A stretch of DNA of 64,000 bases from CAVTLG01 sp963802635 (GCA_963802635.1 CAWDJJ010000003.1:186001-250000); one strand, 5' to 3'. Shown: positions 37,990 through 46,851, counted from the first letter of the stretch. The notes: generated by a model from the sequence alone, not told the origin. Translations and numbers: made by a program.

Positions 37990-39564
37990 ATGGCACGAAT
38001 CGTGAATAGCAATGAAGTATCACAGGCTCCAAACGTGAACAAAAGAACGGGAACGGGAACACAGGAATTGATCAGCGGAGCAACTGGACCTATCACAAAA
38101 GCTATCTCCAGGCGACGTACGAGCCGTCAGCATTGGCGCGTCATTGAATGCGTCTTTATGGTTATCCTGGATGCTATCCTCATTAGTATAGCAGTCTATC
38201 AGGCAGTTAATTTCCGCTACAATACCCTTGGCACCCATCATCGGGCCGACCACAAGACGTTGGTAGCTCTGGTGGCATTTAGTGTGATCAGTTTGCTGAT
38301 CATTTTTGCCATCAGACGGCTCTATACTATTCGTTTGACTGGTAGTTGGTTTCGTCAGGTCTGGATTATCATCACATCCACGACCTTCGGTATAGCCTTG
38401 CTGATTGCCTATTACTTTACCTTTCAAAACCCGAATCTCTCCAATGGCGACCTGGCTCCCCAGTTGCCAAATTCTCGCTTGCTTGTCCCGTTCATCTGGA
38501 TAACAACCATCGTCATTCTCTGCATTGGACGGCTGATCATCTCTGGCGTCGTTGGCCTCCTGTACCGTATCGGACTGGGCGAGACGCGCCTGCTGGTTGT
38601 GGGTTCAGGACGTCTGAGCAAGATGACTATGCAGCATATTGCCGCCAATCCAAACCTGGGCTACTCGATTGTGGGCTTCCTGCACGATATGGGCGAAGCC
38701 CCCGGCGACTTTGGACGCTTCAAAATGCTGGGCACTATCGACGACCTTGGACTGGTCATACGTTCGATGCAGATAGACGAAGTGATTATTGCGTTACCCT
38801 CGCAGATGCACCAATATGCCGTCAGAAGTGTCAAGATGTGTGAACGCCTGGGTGCCTCGTTTAAGCTTATCCCCGATCTCTATGAACTCAGCCTCTCTCG
38901 TATCGACATGGATACGATTGAGGGCATTCCATTGATTGGCATCAAGCAGGTTTCGCTCAACAAAGTACAGCAGTTCATCACACGTCTGACCGACATCAGT
39001 GTAGCCACAGCCGTCCTGCTGATTGGTAGTCCGCTCTGGCTGTGTATCGCGCTTGCTATACGCGTCTCTTCCAGTGGTTCGGCCATTCTCAAGCAGACGC
39101 GCATTGGCCTAAACGGACAACAATTTACAGTACACAAATTCCGCTCAATGTACCAAGACGCAGATCAGCGTCTGGCCCAACTCATGGCACAGAATGAAGC
39201 ACAGGGACCGCTCTTTAAAATGAAAGAAGATCCCCGCATCACGCCAATCGGCAAACTGCTCCGTCGTGCCAGCCTGGACGAGGTACCACAGTTGCTCGAC
39301 GTGCTCAGGGGCGATATGAGCCTGGTTGGTCCGCGCCCACCATTGCCACGCGAGGTCGCTCAGTATGAGGAATGGCAGAAAGGTCGCCTGGCGATTAAAC
39401 CGGGTTTGACCGGACTCTGGCAGGTGCGAGGTCGCAGTGATCTCAGCTTTGACGAGGGTGTGCTTATGGACCTCTATTATATCGAAAACTGGTCGATGAA
39501 CCTGTACTTCCAGATTTTATTCCGCACTATTCCTGCTGTCCTATTCAGTCGAGGAGCATATTAG
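37990..39564 (+). CDS. Exopolysaccharide polyprenyl glycosylphosphotransferase (WcaJ/EpsE type)
   Basis: The 524-residue protein initiates repeat-unit synthesis by moving a hexose-1-phosphate onto undecaprenyl phosphate. It has four N-terminal hydrophobic helices, a CoA-binding-like middle domain (RLLVVGSGRLSKMTMQHIAA, YSIVGFLHDMG), a fifth membrane segment (SVATAVLLIGSPLWLCIALA), and the catalytic domain: KFRSMYQDADQRL, DPRITPIGKLLRRASLDEVP, LLDVLRGDMSLVGPRPPLPR and KPGLTGLWQVRGRSDLSFDE. The length and layout are full. It sits 21 bp after the GT4 gene and 4 bp before the next one. Confidence 0.9.
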   Translation: MARIVNSNEVSQAPNVNKRTGTGTQELISGATGPITKAISRRRTSRQHWRVIECVFMVILDAILISIAVYQAVNFRYNTLGTHHRADHKTLVALVAFSVISLLIIFAIRRLYTIRLTGSWFRQVWIIITSTTFGIALLIAYYFTFQNPNLSNGDLAPQLPNSRLLVPFIWITTIVILCIGRLIISGVVGLLYRIGLGETRLLVVGSGRLSKMTMQHIAANPNLGYSIVGFLHDMGEAPGDFGRFKMLGTIDDLGLVIRSMQIDEVIIALPSQMHQYAVRSVKMCERLGASFKLIPDLYELSLSRIDMDTIEGIPLIGIKQVSLNKVQQFITRLTDISVATAVLLIGSPLWLCIALAIRVSSSGSAILKQTRIGLNGQQFTVHKFRSMYQDADQRLAQLMAQNEAQGPLFKMKEDPRITPIGKLLRRASLDEVPQLLDVLRGDMSLVGPRPPLPREVAQYEEWQKGRLAIKPGLTGLWQVRGRSDLSFDEGVLMDLYYIENWSMNLYFQILFRTIPAVLFSRGAY

Positions 39565-39568
39565 TCTC

Positions 39569-40708
39569 ATGAAAGTTGCCCTGGTGCATGATTATCTCAA
39601 TCAAATGGGAGGCGCAGAACGGGTCGTGCTCGCCTTCCATGAGCTTTTCCCTGACGCGCCGCTTTATACCTCTATTTACGATCCACAACGCGTTGACCCT
39701 GCGTTCAAAAGCATGGATATCCGCACATCATTTATGCAAAAATTGCCGCTGGTCACAAAACATCACCAGCCATACTTGCCACTTTATCCCTTTGCCATGG
39801 AGAAGCTCGATCTGCGCGGTTACGATCTGGTCTTGAGCAGTTCCAGCGCTTTCGCTAAGGGCATTATTACCCGGCCCGAAACATTGCATATTTGCTATTG
39901 CCATACGCCGATGCGCTGGTGCTGGAACTATGATGAGTATATCGAACGCGAACAATTAGGCGTACTGGCGCGCAAGGTGCTGCCATTTCTCATCACGGGT
40001 CTGCGCCTGTGGGACCAGACAACGGCCATGCGCGTCGATCACTTTATCGCTAATTCGCCAGTGGTAGTGGAACGTATTCAGAAATACTACCGGCGCGAGG
40101 CCGTGTTTATTCCACCTCCAGTTGACGCCAGCCGCTTTCCTTTCGATCCGACTGTAGAGATCGCAGATTACTTCTTGATTCTCAGCAGGCTTGTTCCTTA
40201 TAAACGTATCGATCTCGCTATCGAAGCCTGTAATCGACTGCAATTGCCGCTGGTAATCATCGGGGATGGTCGTGACCAGGAACGGCTAAAAAATATGGCC
40301 GGACCAACGATCCGCTTCCTGGGCAGGCTGCCGGATGCCGAAGTCGTGCGCTACTATACGCATTGCCGCGCCTTTCTCTTCCCAGGCGAAGAGGATTTCG
40401 GTATCACGCCGCTGGAAGTTCAGGCTTGTGGGCGTCCTGTCATTGCGTACGGGGCAGGTGGAGCGCTGGCTTCTGTCGTCGAAGGGAGCACCGGTACATT
40501 TTTCCGTGAGCAGACTGTGGAGAGCTTAATGGCCGTGCTTGCCACGTTCAACGAGCGTATGTTCCATCCTGGGAGTATCCGTAGCCACGCTCTTGAGTTC
40601 GATCTGCCACGTTTCAATCGGCGCGTGCTCCAGTTTATTGAGACAAAATTAAGTGAGAAGATCGCAAAGCGATCTCCTTATACACTAAAAAATGATTTAG
40701 TACGTTAA
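39569..40708 (+). CDS. GT4 family glycosyltransferase
   Basis: A 379-residue GT-B enzyme: MKVALVHDYLNQMGGAERVV at the N-terminus, LHICYCHTPMRWCWNYDEYI and YFLILSRLVPYKRIDLAIEA in the two domains, and LFPGEEDFGITPLEVQACGR for donor binding (E-x7-E). This subgroup is common in exopolysaccharide operons. Its AGGAG ribosome site lies inside the end of the preceding phosphotransferase gene, suggesting coupled translation. Confidence 0.87.
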   Translation: MKVALVHDYLNQMGGAERVVLAFHELFPDAPLYTSIYDPQRVDPAFKSMDIRTSFMQKLPLVTKHHQPYLPLYPFAMEKLDLRGYDLVLSSSSAFAKGIITRPETLHICYCHTPMRWCWNYDEYIEREQLGVLARKVLPFLITGLRLWDQTTAMRVDHFIANSPVVVERIQKYYRREAVFIPPPVDASRFPFDPTVEIADYFLILSRLVPYKRIDLAIEACNRLQLPLVIIGDGRDQERLKNMAGPTIRFLGRLPDAEVVRYYTHCRAFLFPGEEDFGITPLEVQACGRPVIAYGAGGALASVVEGSTGTFFREQTVESLMAVLATFNERMFHPGSIRSHALEFDLPRFNRRVLQFIETKLSEKIAKRSPYTLKNDLVR

Positions 40709-40751
40709 TTCTTACCTATAGAAAAAAATCCACGAGAAAGGGTTCAATAGC

Positions 40752-41571
40752 GTGGAATTACGAGCTTATGCTGAAATTCTTTGGCGACGTCTGTGGATTA
40801 TTGCGCTCATGGTGGGAGTAGCTGTTATTTATATTGCTTACGCATATTATGCATCCCATAGCGCAAGTGCCGCTAGGTATCAAAGTAGTGTTACCATTCG
40901 TATTGGCTTTCGGGTCTCCAGCAAGAGTACAGACACAAATTATGCGACCTATGTTGCGGCCAATGACGAACTTGCCGATGCCTTCACCACAGGACCGGTG
41001 CTCAAGACAGACACCTTTGCCACGCAAATCTCTCAGCAGATACAAAACGATAGCGCTCTGATTGCTCAACGCTTTGGGAACAATGCTCAACTCTGGGGAT
41101 TGGCAAAATACTACTGCTATTCTGTCCGCTCTTACGGCGACACGCTCACACAATCTCGTGTTAATCGATGTTGACTGGAATACCTCGGCTGGCTCCTGGG
41201 TAATTGCCAATGCGATAGGAGAGGTCAGTAGTGCGCATGCCTCTACCTATCTCGATTACGAGGTGCGAACCCCGGCAGCATCTACGACGAGTAACGCGAC
41301 CAATCCGCTCATCGCGGCGCAAGTCGTGACTTCGGCCACACAACCTTTAGACATTGCGGATAGCATACTCAAAAAAACAACGCTCCTGCTGGTACTCGTG
41401 GTCGCGCTGATCGTTGGCATTGCCCTGGCATTGCTCATCGACTATCTCGATGATCGCATCCACCGCTCTGCAGATGCGGCAGACCTATTGCAACTTCCCA
41501 TTTATGGTGAACTACCGCCCGCGCCAATCGTGGGACGAACGCGCTCACCTAACACCACGGGGGTCTCATAG
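40752..41571 (+). pseudogene. Wzz/chain-length determinant-like protein, split by a +1 frameshift
   Basis: The first frame starts at GTG 40752 and gives ELRAYAEILWRRLWIIALMV then GVAVIYIAYAYYA, the N-terminal membrane helix of Wzz/VpsO-type chain-length regulators, running to ALIAQRFGNNAQL. The second frame continues GDWQNTTAILSALTATRSHN and LVLIDVDWNTSAGSWVIANA, and ends with the second membrane helix (TLLLVLVVALIVGIALALLI) and the DYLDDRI motif. A single surplus base within 41094-41098 separates them. Rebuilt it has about 272 residues and would set polymer length together with the kinase-like protein that follows. Confidence 0.8.
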
Positions 41572-41699
41572 TATTTTATTGACATCAGGAAATAGAGTCA
41601 TTATATTACACAGGAGGTCTTGCTAAGCCTAGCGGAGAACCAAAAATAGCCCTCCCGCCGTTTTATATGCAGGAGGGAGCGCATGAAGGAGCGTTGACC

Positions 41700-42386
41700 G
41701 TGGGTACACACACACAGGAGCGAGTTGCTCTGCTCACTGATTATGATACCAATACAATATATAGTAAAGCCTATCAAACACTGTATACGAATATTTCTTT
41801 CGATTGGGAGCGCGCTCAAAAGAAGCAACTGGCTATTTTGCTGACAACGCCCGCCGCTTATCGAGCGCATGCTACGGTGCCCGCCAACGTGGCTATCGCC
41901 GTAGCGCAAAACAGCATTCCAACGATTCTTGTCGATGCTGATCTGGACACGGCCAGCCTGCAGCAGCGTTTTGCTATCGGTGAGCACAGCGGCTTTTGTG
42001 ACTTGCTGGCAGAAAGTACGATTACGCCGCAGAAGGTTGCTTCACATCTGAGCAAAACATTTATGGCAGATCTCTTTTTACTCAGTGCCGGTTCAACATC
42101 TCAGCCAGCACCCGAGGTTCATCGCCTTCTGGCAGCCAGGCTTGCCAGTGTGCTGACTGGTCTGCGTCAGTTCCTGGCGAACTACCAGGATCGACCCGGC
42201 ATGATTATTTTCAATAGCGCGCCAGTCCTGGCAAATGTTGACGCTGCACTGATCAGTGCTCTTGTCGACCAGACATTTTTGCTTATCGCAACGGGACAGA
42301 CAACTCGTGCGCAAGCCCAAAAGGCCCAGGCACAACTTGAACGTGCTCACGCCAAACTTGCAGGCATTATTATGGTAGATAGGTAA
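41700..42386 (+). CDS. Degenerate BY-kinase (CpsD/Wzc C-domain-like) lacking Walker motifs
   Basis: The 228-residue protein aligns with the cytosolic ATPase of bacterial tyrosine kinases that pair with Wzz-like proteins: SKAYQTLYTNISFDWERAQK is the usual entry helix, and ILVDADLDTASLQQRF matches Walker A'. But the Walker A position reads LLTTPAAYRAHATVPANVAI, without GxGKS/T, and the Walker B position reads GMIIFNSAPVLANVDAAL, with the catalytic Asp replaced. There is no Tyr cluster at the C-terminus. It is therefore probably a non-catalytic partner. The GTG at 41700 has AAGGAG 8 bp upstream; an ATG at 41667 is also possible. Confidence 0.7.
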   Translation: MGTHTQERVALLTDYDTNTIYSKAYQTLYTNISFDWERAQKKQLAILLTTPAAYRAHATVPANVAIAVAQNSIPTILVDADLDTASLQQRFAIGEHSGFCDLLAESTITPQKVASHLSKTFMADLFLLSAGSTSQPAPEVHRLLAARLASVLTGLRQFLANYQDRPGMIIFNSAPVLANVDAALISALVDQTFLLIATGQTTRAQAQKAQAQLERAHAKLAGIIMVDR

Positions 42387-42509
42387 AGATTTTGTCCGCA
42401 CTTCACGCGACTATCATGCCAGCCCATCTATCGCTGCAAGCTTGCATTCGTGCTAGCGATGCGATGGGTATCAGCAGCAGTGCTATACAGCGTAACCAGT
42501 CAGCGACCC

Positions 42510-42800
42510 CATGCGTGAAGCGCAGAGGCTTGTTTCGGCAAGCCTGTCGTTGTCCAGCTCAGGTTCCAGACTGCCAAGGCAGCAGGGTGAAGGAACCACG
42601 TTGATCCGGTCATGGCACCCAGCAATGCCGCCTCAGTTGCTGGCTCTGCCGCTCGTGATTAAAAGCTTGTTCGGGGTATCGAGCGGTGCAACGAGCGGGA
42701 CAAGCCGGATCAACAGGAGCGAGAGGAGCGATCTGGGAAGGCCGTCCCAGGTCCGTCACCAGCCTCGTAAGAGGGCCTCAGAAGAGGCAGAAAGGAAAGA
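42510..42800 (+). ncRNA. Omega-RNA of the IscB element
   Basis: The 416 bp between the BY-kinase-like gene and iscB fold into a dense set of paired segments: AGGCTTG/CAAGCCT (42526, 42539), GGTTCC/GGAACC (42562, 42592) enclosing CTGCC/GGCAG, a long-range TTGATCCGG/CCGGATCAA (42601, 42705), CCAGCAA/TTGCTGG (42619, 42637), CCGCTCGT/ACGAGCGG (42649, 42691) and CTGGGA/TCCCAG (42733, 42745). This matches the known arrangement in which IscB's guide RNA lies directly upstream of the gene, with the guide at its 5' end. The exact ends are estimates. Confidence 0.75.
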
Positions 42801-42802
42801 AC

Positions 42803-44134
42803 ATGTCCGTCTTTGTCCTGGATCGTCAGAAAACGCCGCTCATGCCCTGTTCAGAGAAACGAGCACGTCGCCTGCTCACGCAAAAGCGAGCCGTGGTCCA
42901 TCGCGTGGCTCCATTCACGATCCGTCTCAAGGATCGCAGCGTCCAGGAAAGTCAGGTGCAACCGGTTGTGCTCAAACTGGACCCGGGGAGCCACGTGACC
43001 GGGATGGCCCTGGTACGCGCGGAGCAGACAGATGCCGGTCCTGTCCATCACGCGCTGCATCTGGCCCATCTCTCGCATCGAGGCCAGCAGGTGCATGAAG
43101 CGATGGGCCAGCGCGCTCGGTATCGCCGACGTCGCAGAAGTGCCAATGGGCGCTACCGAGCGCCACGGTTCCTCAATCGGCGTCGCCCATCTGGTTGGCT
43201 TCCGCCATCGTTGCGATCACGCGTTGGCAATGTCGTGACCTGGGCCAAACGCTATCAGCGCTGCATTCCCTTGACACGCATCGAGGTGGAGCGCGTCAAG
43301 TTTGATACCCACCTGCTCCAGAATCCAGAGCTATCGGGTGTGGACTACCAACGGGGAGTCCTGGTCGGATGGGAGATTTGCTCGTACCTCCTGGAAAAGT
43401 TCGGGCGGCGTTGCGTGTATTGTGGGGCCACGAACCGGCCCTTTGAGATCGACCATGTCCAGCCACGCAGTCGCGGAGGCTCCAATCGTGTGAGCAATCT
43501 CGTGCTCAGTTGCCATGATTGCAACGCCGCGAAGGGCAAGCAGACGGCCAGTGAGTTTGGACATCCTGAAGTGGAAGCCCAGGCCAACCAGCCGTTGCGT
43601 GATGCCGCCGCCGTCAACAGCACGCGTTTTGCCCTGGTGGAAGCCCTTGGCGTGTTGGGTCTGCCCATAGGCACCTGGAGTGGGGGACGCACGCGATGGA
43701 ATCGTGACCGGTTTGGCGTGCAGAAGGACCACGCGCTTGATGCGCTGTGTGTCGGGGACATTGCAAGGGTACATGCAGGGGGTGGACACACGGTTGGGAT
43801 CAGGGCACAAGGGCGAGGACGCTATGGGCGCACATTGGTCACAGAAGCCGGTTTTCCGCGTGGATACTTGCTGCGTCAGAAGCGCGTCAAAGGATTTGCC
43901 ACAGGGGATCTGGTGCGGGCGGAGGTCCCTGCACACCTGAAAACGAGGGGCATGCACCAGGGACGAGTGGCGATCCGTGCGACCGGTTCGTTTCGCGTTG
44001 GGAAGGTGGATGGCATCAACGCGAAGTACTGTCGCCTGCTGCAACGCAGCGATGGCTACGAGATCTCGCTGGTGAAACGCGCAGACGGCCTATCCACACC
44101 AAACAAGGCATGCCTGTTTCCTCCCCATGCCTGA
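42803..44134 (+). CDS. iscB: IscB RNA-guided nuclease (OMEGA system)
   Basis: The 443-residue protein is an ancestor-type relative of Cas9. In order: PLMP domain (SVFVLDRQKTPLMPCSEKRA), RuvC-I with the catalytic Asp (VVLKLDPGSHVTGMALV), Arg-rich bridge helix (RARYRRRRRSANGRYRAPRF), RuvC-II with Glu (RIEVERVKFD), HNH (CVYCGATNRPFEIDHVQPRS then CHDCNAAKG, with zinc Cys pairs and catalytic His), RuvC-III (GVQKDHALDALCVGDIARVH), and a C-terminal target-adjacent-motif domain. All catalytic residues are present. It should cleave DNA at sites matching the guide of its omega-RNA. No TnpA transposase is nearby. ATG 42803 follows AAAGGAAAG. Confidence 0.92.
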   Translation: MSVFVLDRQKTPLMPCSEKRARRLLTQKRAVVHRVAPFTIRLKDRSVQESQVQPVVLKLDPGSHVTGMALVRAEQTDAGPVHHALHLAHLSHRGQQVHEAMGQRARYRRRRRSANGRYRAPRFLNRRRPSGWLPPSLRSRVGNVVTWAKRYQRCIPLTRIEVERVKFDTHLLQNPELSGVDYQRGVLVGWEICSYLLEKFGRRCVYCGATNRPFEIDHVQPRSRGGSNRVSNLVLSCHDCNAAKGKQTASEFGHPEVEAQANQPLRDAAAVNSTRFALVEALGVLGLPIGTWSGGRTRWNRDRFGVQKDHALDALCVGDIARVHAGGGHTVGIRAQGRGRYGRTLVTEAGFPRGYLLRQKRVKGFATGDLVRAEVPAHLKTRGMHQGRVAIRATGSFRVGKVDGINAKYCRLLQRSDGYEISLVKRADGLSTPNKACLFPPHA

Positions 44135-44180
44135 AGTGCAGGGGTATCCACAGGCAGAAATTTGATGAGGAGAACACAGT

Positions 44181-44840
44181 ATGCAAGGACGTCCAGACCA
44201 GAACGGCAGGTACTGGGATAAAGATGCGTCACAAAAGATAGCCGCGATCACGAGCACGGGTAAATACCGGGCTATTCCACGAAGACCGCCTACGATGTCC
44301 AGGGTAAAGTTAGATACAGCGCCAGGGATGCCACGTGTACCGCGTCCACAATACACATCAATTTCAGCCCAGCGCAGGCGCAAAATACTGCTCATCGGAG
44401 GAGGGATCTTTGCTATTGCAGCATTGCTAGCCTGTACGGTTGGATATCTGCTGGCAAGTGGCATTTTAGCCAGCGCGGGACCTGCGGCAACGGTGACAGA
44501 TTTTCTAGGGGCGGTCTCCAGCCGCAACTATACGCAATCCTATAGCGACCTGGGACCTGGGGTTACACTTAGCCTTTCTCAGAATCAATTTACTCAACAG
44601 GCGCTGGCGCTGGATACCTGTTATGGTCCTGTGACAAATTACAAGATCGTGGACGATGACACAACCAATCAGAATAATATACAGAGTTATACATACACGA
44701 TCACGCGTAGCAGGCTATCAAAGACATATCAGTCGAGTCTTACGTTGCAACAGGATCAAGATGCCAACAACAGTTGGAAGATTTATAGCTACGGGGGTAC
44801 GCTTGGTCCCACTCAACCTGCGCCCGCGTGCAGCAAATAG
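44181..44840 (+). CDS. Membrane-anchored protein with extracytoplasmic NTF2-like domain
   Basis: A 219-residue protein: a basic Pro-rich cytosolic N-terminus (about 65 residues), one membrane helix (ILLIGGGIFAIAALLACTVG then YLLASG), and an outside domain of about 120 residues (AATVTDFLGAVSSRNYTQSY, QSYTYTITRSRLSKTYQSSL) that looks like a DUF4878/NTF2-like fold with a Cys near each end. GAGGAG lies before ATG 44181. The role is unknown. Confidence 0.65.
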   Translation: MQGRPDQNGRYWDKDASQKIAAITSTGKYRAIPRRPPTMSRVKLDTAPGMPRVPRPQYTSISAQRRRKILLIGGGIFAIAALLACTVGYLLASGILASAGPAATVTDFLGAVSSRNYTQSYSDLGPGVTLSLSQNQFTQQALALDTCYGPVTNYKIVDDDTTNQNNIQSYTYTITRSRLSKTYQSSLTLQQDQDANNSWKIYSYGGTLGPTQPAPACSK

Positions 44841-44916
44841 TCCCATACGTTATCATGTCAGTCCCCACGCAGATTTGCAGGTTGCGTAGGGGCTGGCGTG
44901 AGAAGGAACACGGCAC

Positions 44917-45876
44917 ATGAAAATTGTAATTCCCGACGATTACCAGGATGCGGTGCGCACACTGGACTGCTTTAGCAAGCTAAACGGGTTTGACGTGACG
45001 ATCTATCATGACATGGTAAAGGACATCGACACCCTGGCACAACGCTTTCAGGAGGCCGATGCGCTGGTGTTGACCCGCGAGCGCACCGCCATCGGGGAAC
45101 CATTGCTAGCCAGGTTGCCAAAACTAAAGCTAATCTGCCAGACAGGCAGAGGTATCCCGCATATTGATGTACCCGCCTGCACCCGTCACGGCGTCGGTGT
45201 AGCGGTTGGAGGTAGCTCACCCTCCTTCGCAACGGCAGAACTAGTCTGGGCGCTGGTATTAGCGTCGGTGCGCCACATCCCACAGGAGGTTGCCGCGCTG
45301 AAGGCAGGTAAATGGCAGACGACGCTGGGTCTTAGCTTGTATGGTCGTACGCTCGGTATCTACGGTTATGGGAAGATTGGCAGCATGGTGGCAAACTACG
45401 GACGCGCGTTTGGCATGCAAGTGCTGGTATGGGGACGCGCAGGTTCGCTCGCCCGTGCGCGCAACCACGGTTTTGGGTCGGCAGATAGTAAAGCCGATCT
45501 GTTTCAACGCGCGGATGTCCTGAGTCTGCACGTTCCGCTAAATGCAGAGACGCGCGACACCGTCAGCGCAGCCGATCTGGCCCTGATGAAGCCATCATCT
45601 CTGCTCGTCAACACCAGCCGGGCGGGACTGATCGAACAGGGCGCGCTAGAGCAGGCGCTACTTAATGGACGTCCTGGCTCTGCAGCCGTTGATGTGTATA
45701 CCGAAGAGCCGGTTAAAGACCATCCCTTGCTACACATGAACAACGTGATCTGTACGCCGCATCTCGGCTATGTCGAGAAAGATAGCTACGAACTCTTCTT
45801 CGGGAAAGCCTTCGATGAGCTAGTAGCATTTGCTGCCAGGCAACCCGTCGAGGTCATCAATCCGGCGGTGTTGTAA
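44917..45876 (+). CDS. D-2-hydroxyacid dehydrogenase family protein
   Basis: The 319-residue NAD-dependent enzyme belongs to the phosphoglycerate dehydrogenase-like family. The dinucleotide fold has GRTLGIYGYGKIGSMVANYG (GxGxxG), and the active-site Arg, Glu and His appear in LLVNTSRAGLIEQGALEQAL, AAVDVYTEEPVKDHPLLHM and ICTPHLGYVEKDSYELFF. The N-terminal half supplies the substrate-binding domain (LICQTGRGIPHIDVPACTRH). It lacks the extra C-terminal ACT domain of long PGDH. The substrate cannot be read from sequence. ATG 44917 follows GAAGGAAC. Confidence 0.87.
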   Translation: MKIVIPDDYQDAVRTLDCFSKLNGFDVTIYHDMVKDIDTLAQRFQEADALVLTRERTAIGEPLLARLPKLKLICQTGRGIPHIDVPACTRHGVGVAVGGSSPSFATAELVWALVLASVRHIPQEVAALKAGKWQTTLGLSLYGRTLGIYGYGKIGSMVANYGRAFGMQVLVWGRAGSLARARNHGFGSADSKADLFQRADVLSLHVPLNAETRDTVSAADLALMKPSSLLVNTSRAGLIEQGALEQALLNGRPGSAAVDVYTEEPVKDHPLLHMNNVICTPHLGYVEKDSYELFFGKAFDELVAFAARQPVEVINPAVL

Positions 45877-45980
45877 ACACCACGGGCGCGGTGAACCAGA
45901 CCCCTACCCACACGCGATCAATCGCCGTCAGGTGATCCCGTTTGTCTGCCTGAGACGTTATCACCATACAGAGATCGTCG

Positions 45981-46011
45981 TACCTCCGGGCAATTCATTG
46001 CCTGAGAGGTA
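45981..46011 (+). terminator. Branched hairpin downstream of the dehydrogenase
   Basis: TACCTC (45981-45986) pairs with GAGGTA (46006-46011), enclosing the perfect GGCAAT-TC-ATTGCC palindrome. It lies 105 bp after the dehydrogenase stop. There is no T-run, so termination is only possible, not certain. Confidence 0.35.
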
Positions 46012-46091
46012 GGGGCCTGATTTATCACGCCCGTCTTACCCCTCATACCCATATCGCCCCGAATAAGGAAAGGCCTCCAGCTCCCATTAAC

Positions 46092-46120
46092 TTGACAGTG
46101 CCACTATTTTCGAGTAGACT
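46092..46120 (+). promoter_or_regulatory. Promoter of the GntR regulator gene
   Basis: TTGACA (46092-46097) and TAGACT (46115-46120) are separated by exactly 17 bp. The -35 is perfect and the -10 matches four of six. Predicted transcription would start near 46127, inside the palindrome that follows. Confidence 0.65.
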
Positions 46121-46140
46121 GTAGATTGTCGACAATCTAC
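46121..46140. promoter_or_regulatory. Perfect 20-bp palindromic operator
   Basis: GTAGATTGTCGACAATCTAC is its own reverse complement. It starts directly after the -10 hexamer and covers the expected transcription start of the GntR/FCD regulator gene. The TTGTCGACAA centre fits the kind of site bound by FCD-type GntR proteins, so autorepression by roadblock is likely. Confidence 0.75.
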
Positions 46141-46179
46141 ATGAAGAGAAGACACTTACCTACTGCTGGAGAAAAAGCA

Positions 46180-46851
46180 ATGTTTCCTGTGATCAAACAA
46201 AGTGCCGAAGTGCAGGCATCGGATGCGCTTCGCGATCAGATTATACTGGGGAAGATACCACTAGGAACGCGCATAAAAGAAGCATCGCTTGCAGAACAAC
46301 TTCATCTGTCACGTGCTACTGTACGCACAGCCCTCCATCAACTAGTTAATGAAGGGCTGGTCGTACAGATTCCCTATGTTGGCTGGGAAGTTCCCATGTT
46401 GAGTGCCCAGGACGCATGGGAGTTATATACCTTAAGATCCGGCCTGGAAGCTCTGGCAGCACATCTGGTTGCGCAAAAGCGTTCCCCTCAAGTGAATAGA
46501 CAGCTCACACAGGTATTCGATGCTCTGGTCGCAGCATGTCGCAATGGAACAGCCGAAACGATTGCTATAGCAGATTTCGCCTTCCATAGCACTCTGATCG
46601 AACTTACCGAGCACCGGCGCTTGCAAACCCATTATCGTCTGATAGAACAACAAATACGGCTATTTATTGTCTCATCAAATGCTCTTACTCTCGATCCTCA
46701 GCGCATTATCGACCTGCACGCGTCTCTGCTTGCAGCACTGCAAACGGGTGAGGTGGAAGCGGCGGAGCGACGAGCTCGCGACCATATTCTGAATGCAGGC
46801 ATCGTCTTTGTCGAACATTTACGTGGCAATGAAGCCTCATCCTTGTCCTAG
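46180..46851 (+). CDS. GntR family transcriptional regulator, FCD type
   Basis: The 223-residue regulator has a winged HTH (residues about 10-70: ALRDQIILGKIPLGTRIKEA, then LAEQLHLSRATVRTALHQLV and NEGLVVQIPYVGWEV) and an all-helical FCD ligand-binding domain (LYTLRSGLEALAAHLVAQKR, FHSTLIELTEHRRLQTHYRL, DLHASLLAALQTGEVEAAER). The conserved FCD His residues that hold a metal or organic acid are in FHSTL, IDLHASL and RRARDH. I choose ATG 46180, with GGAG 8 bp upstream; the in-frame ATG at 46141 directly abuts the operator and lacks a ribosome site. It probably controls itself and the downstream amidohydrolase-Rieske genes. Confidence 0.85.
   Translation: MFPVIKQSAEVQASDALRDQIILGKIPLGTRIKEASLAEQLHLSRATVRTALHQLVNEGLVVQIPYVGWEVPMLSAQDAWELYTLRSGLEALAAHLVAQKRSPQVNRQLTQVFDALVAACRNGTAETIAIADFAFHSTLIELTEHRRLQTHYRLIEQQIRLFIVSSNALTLDPQRIIDLHASLLAALQTGEVEAAERRARDHILNAGIVFVEHLRGNEASSLS

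Noticed and set aside
42511..43098. Plus-strand frame across the region upstream of iscB
   Set aside because: It covers the structured omega-RNA and the first part of iscB in another frame; Ser/Arg-rich with no ribosome site. It is a by-product of the GC-rich RNA gene.
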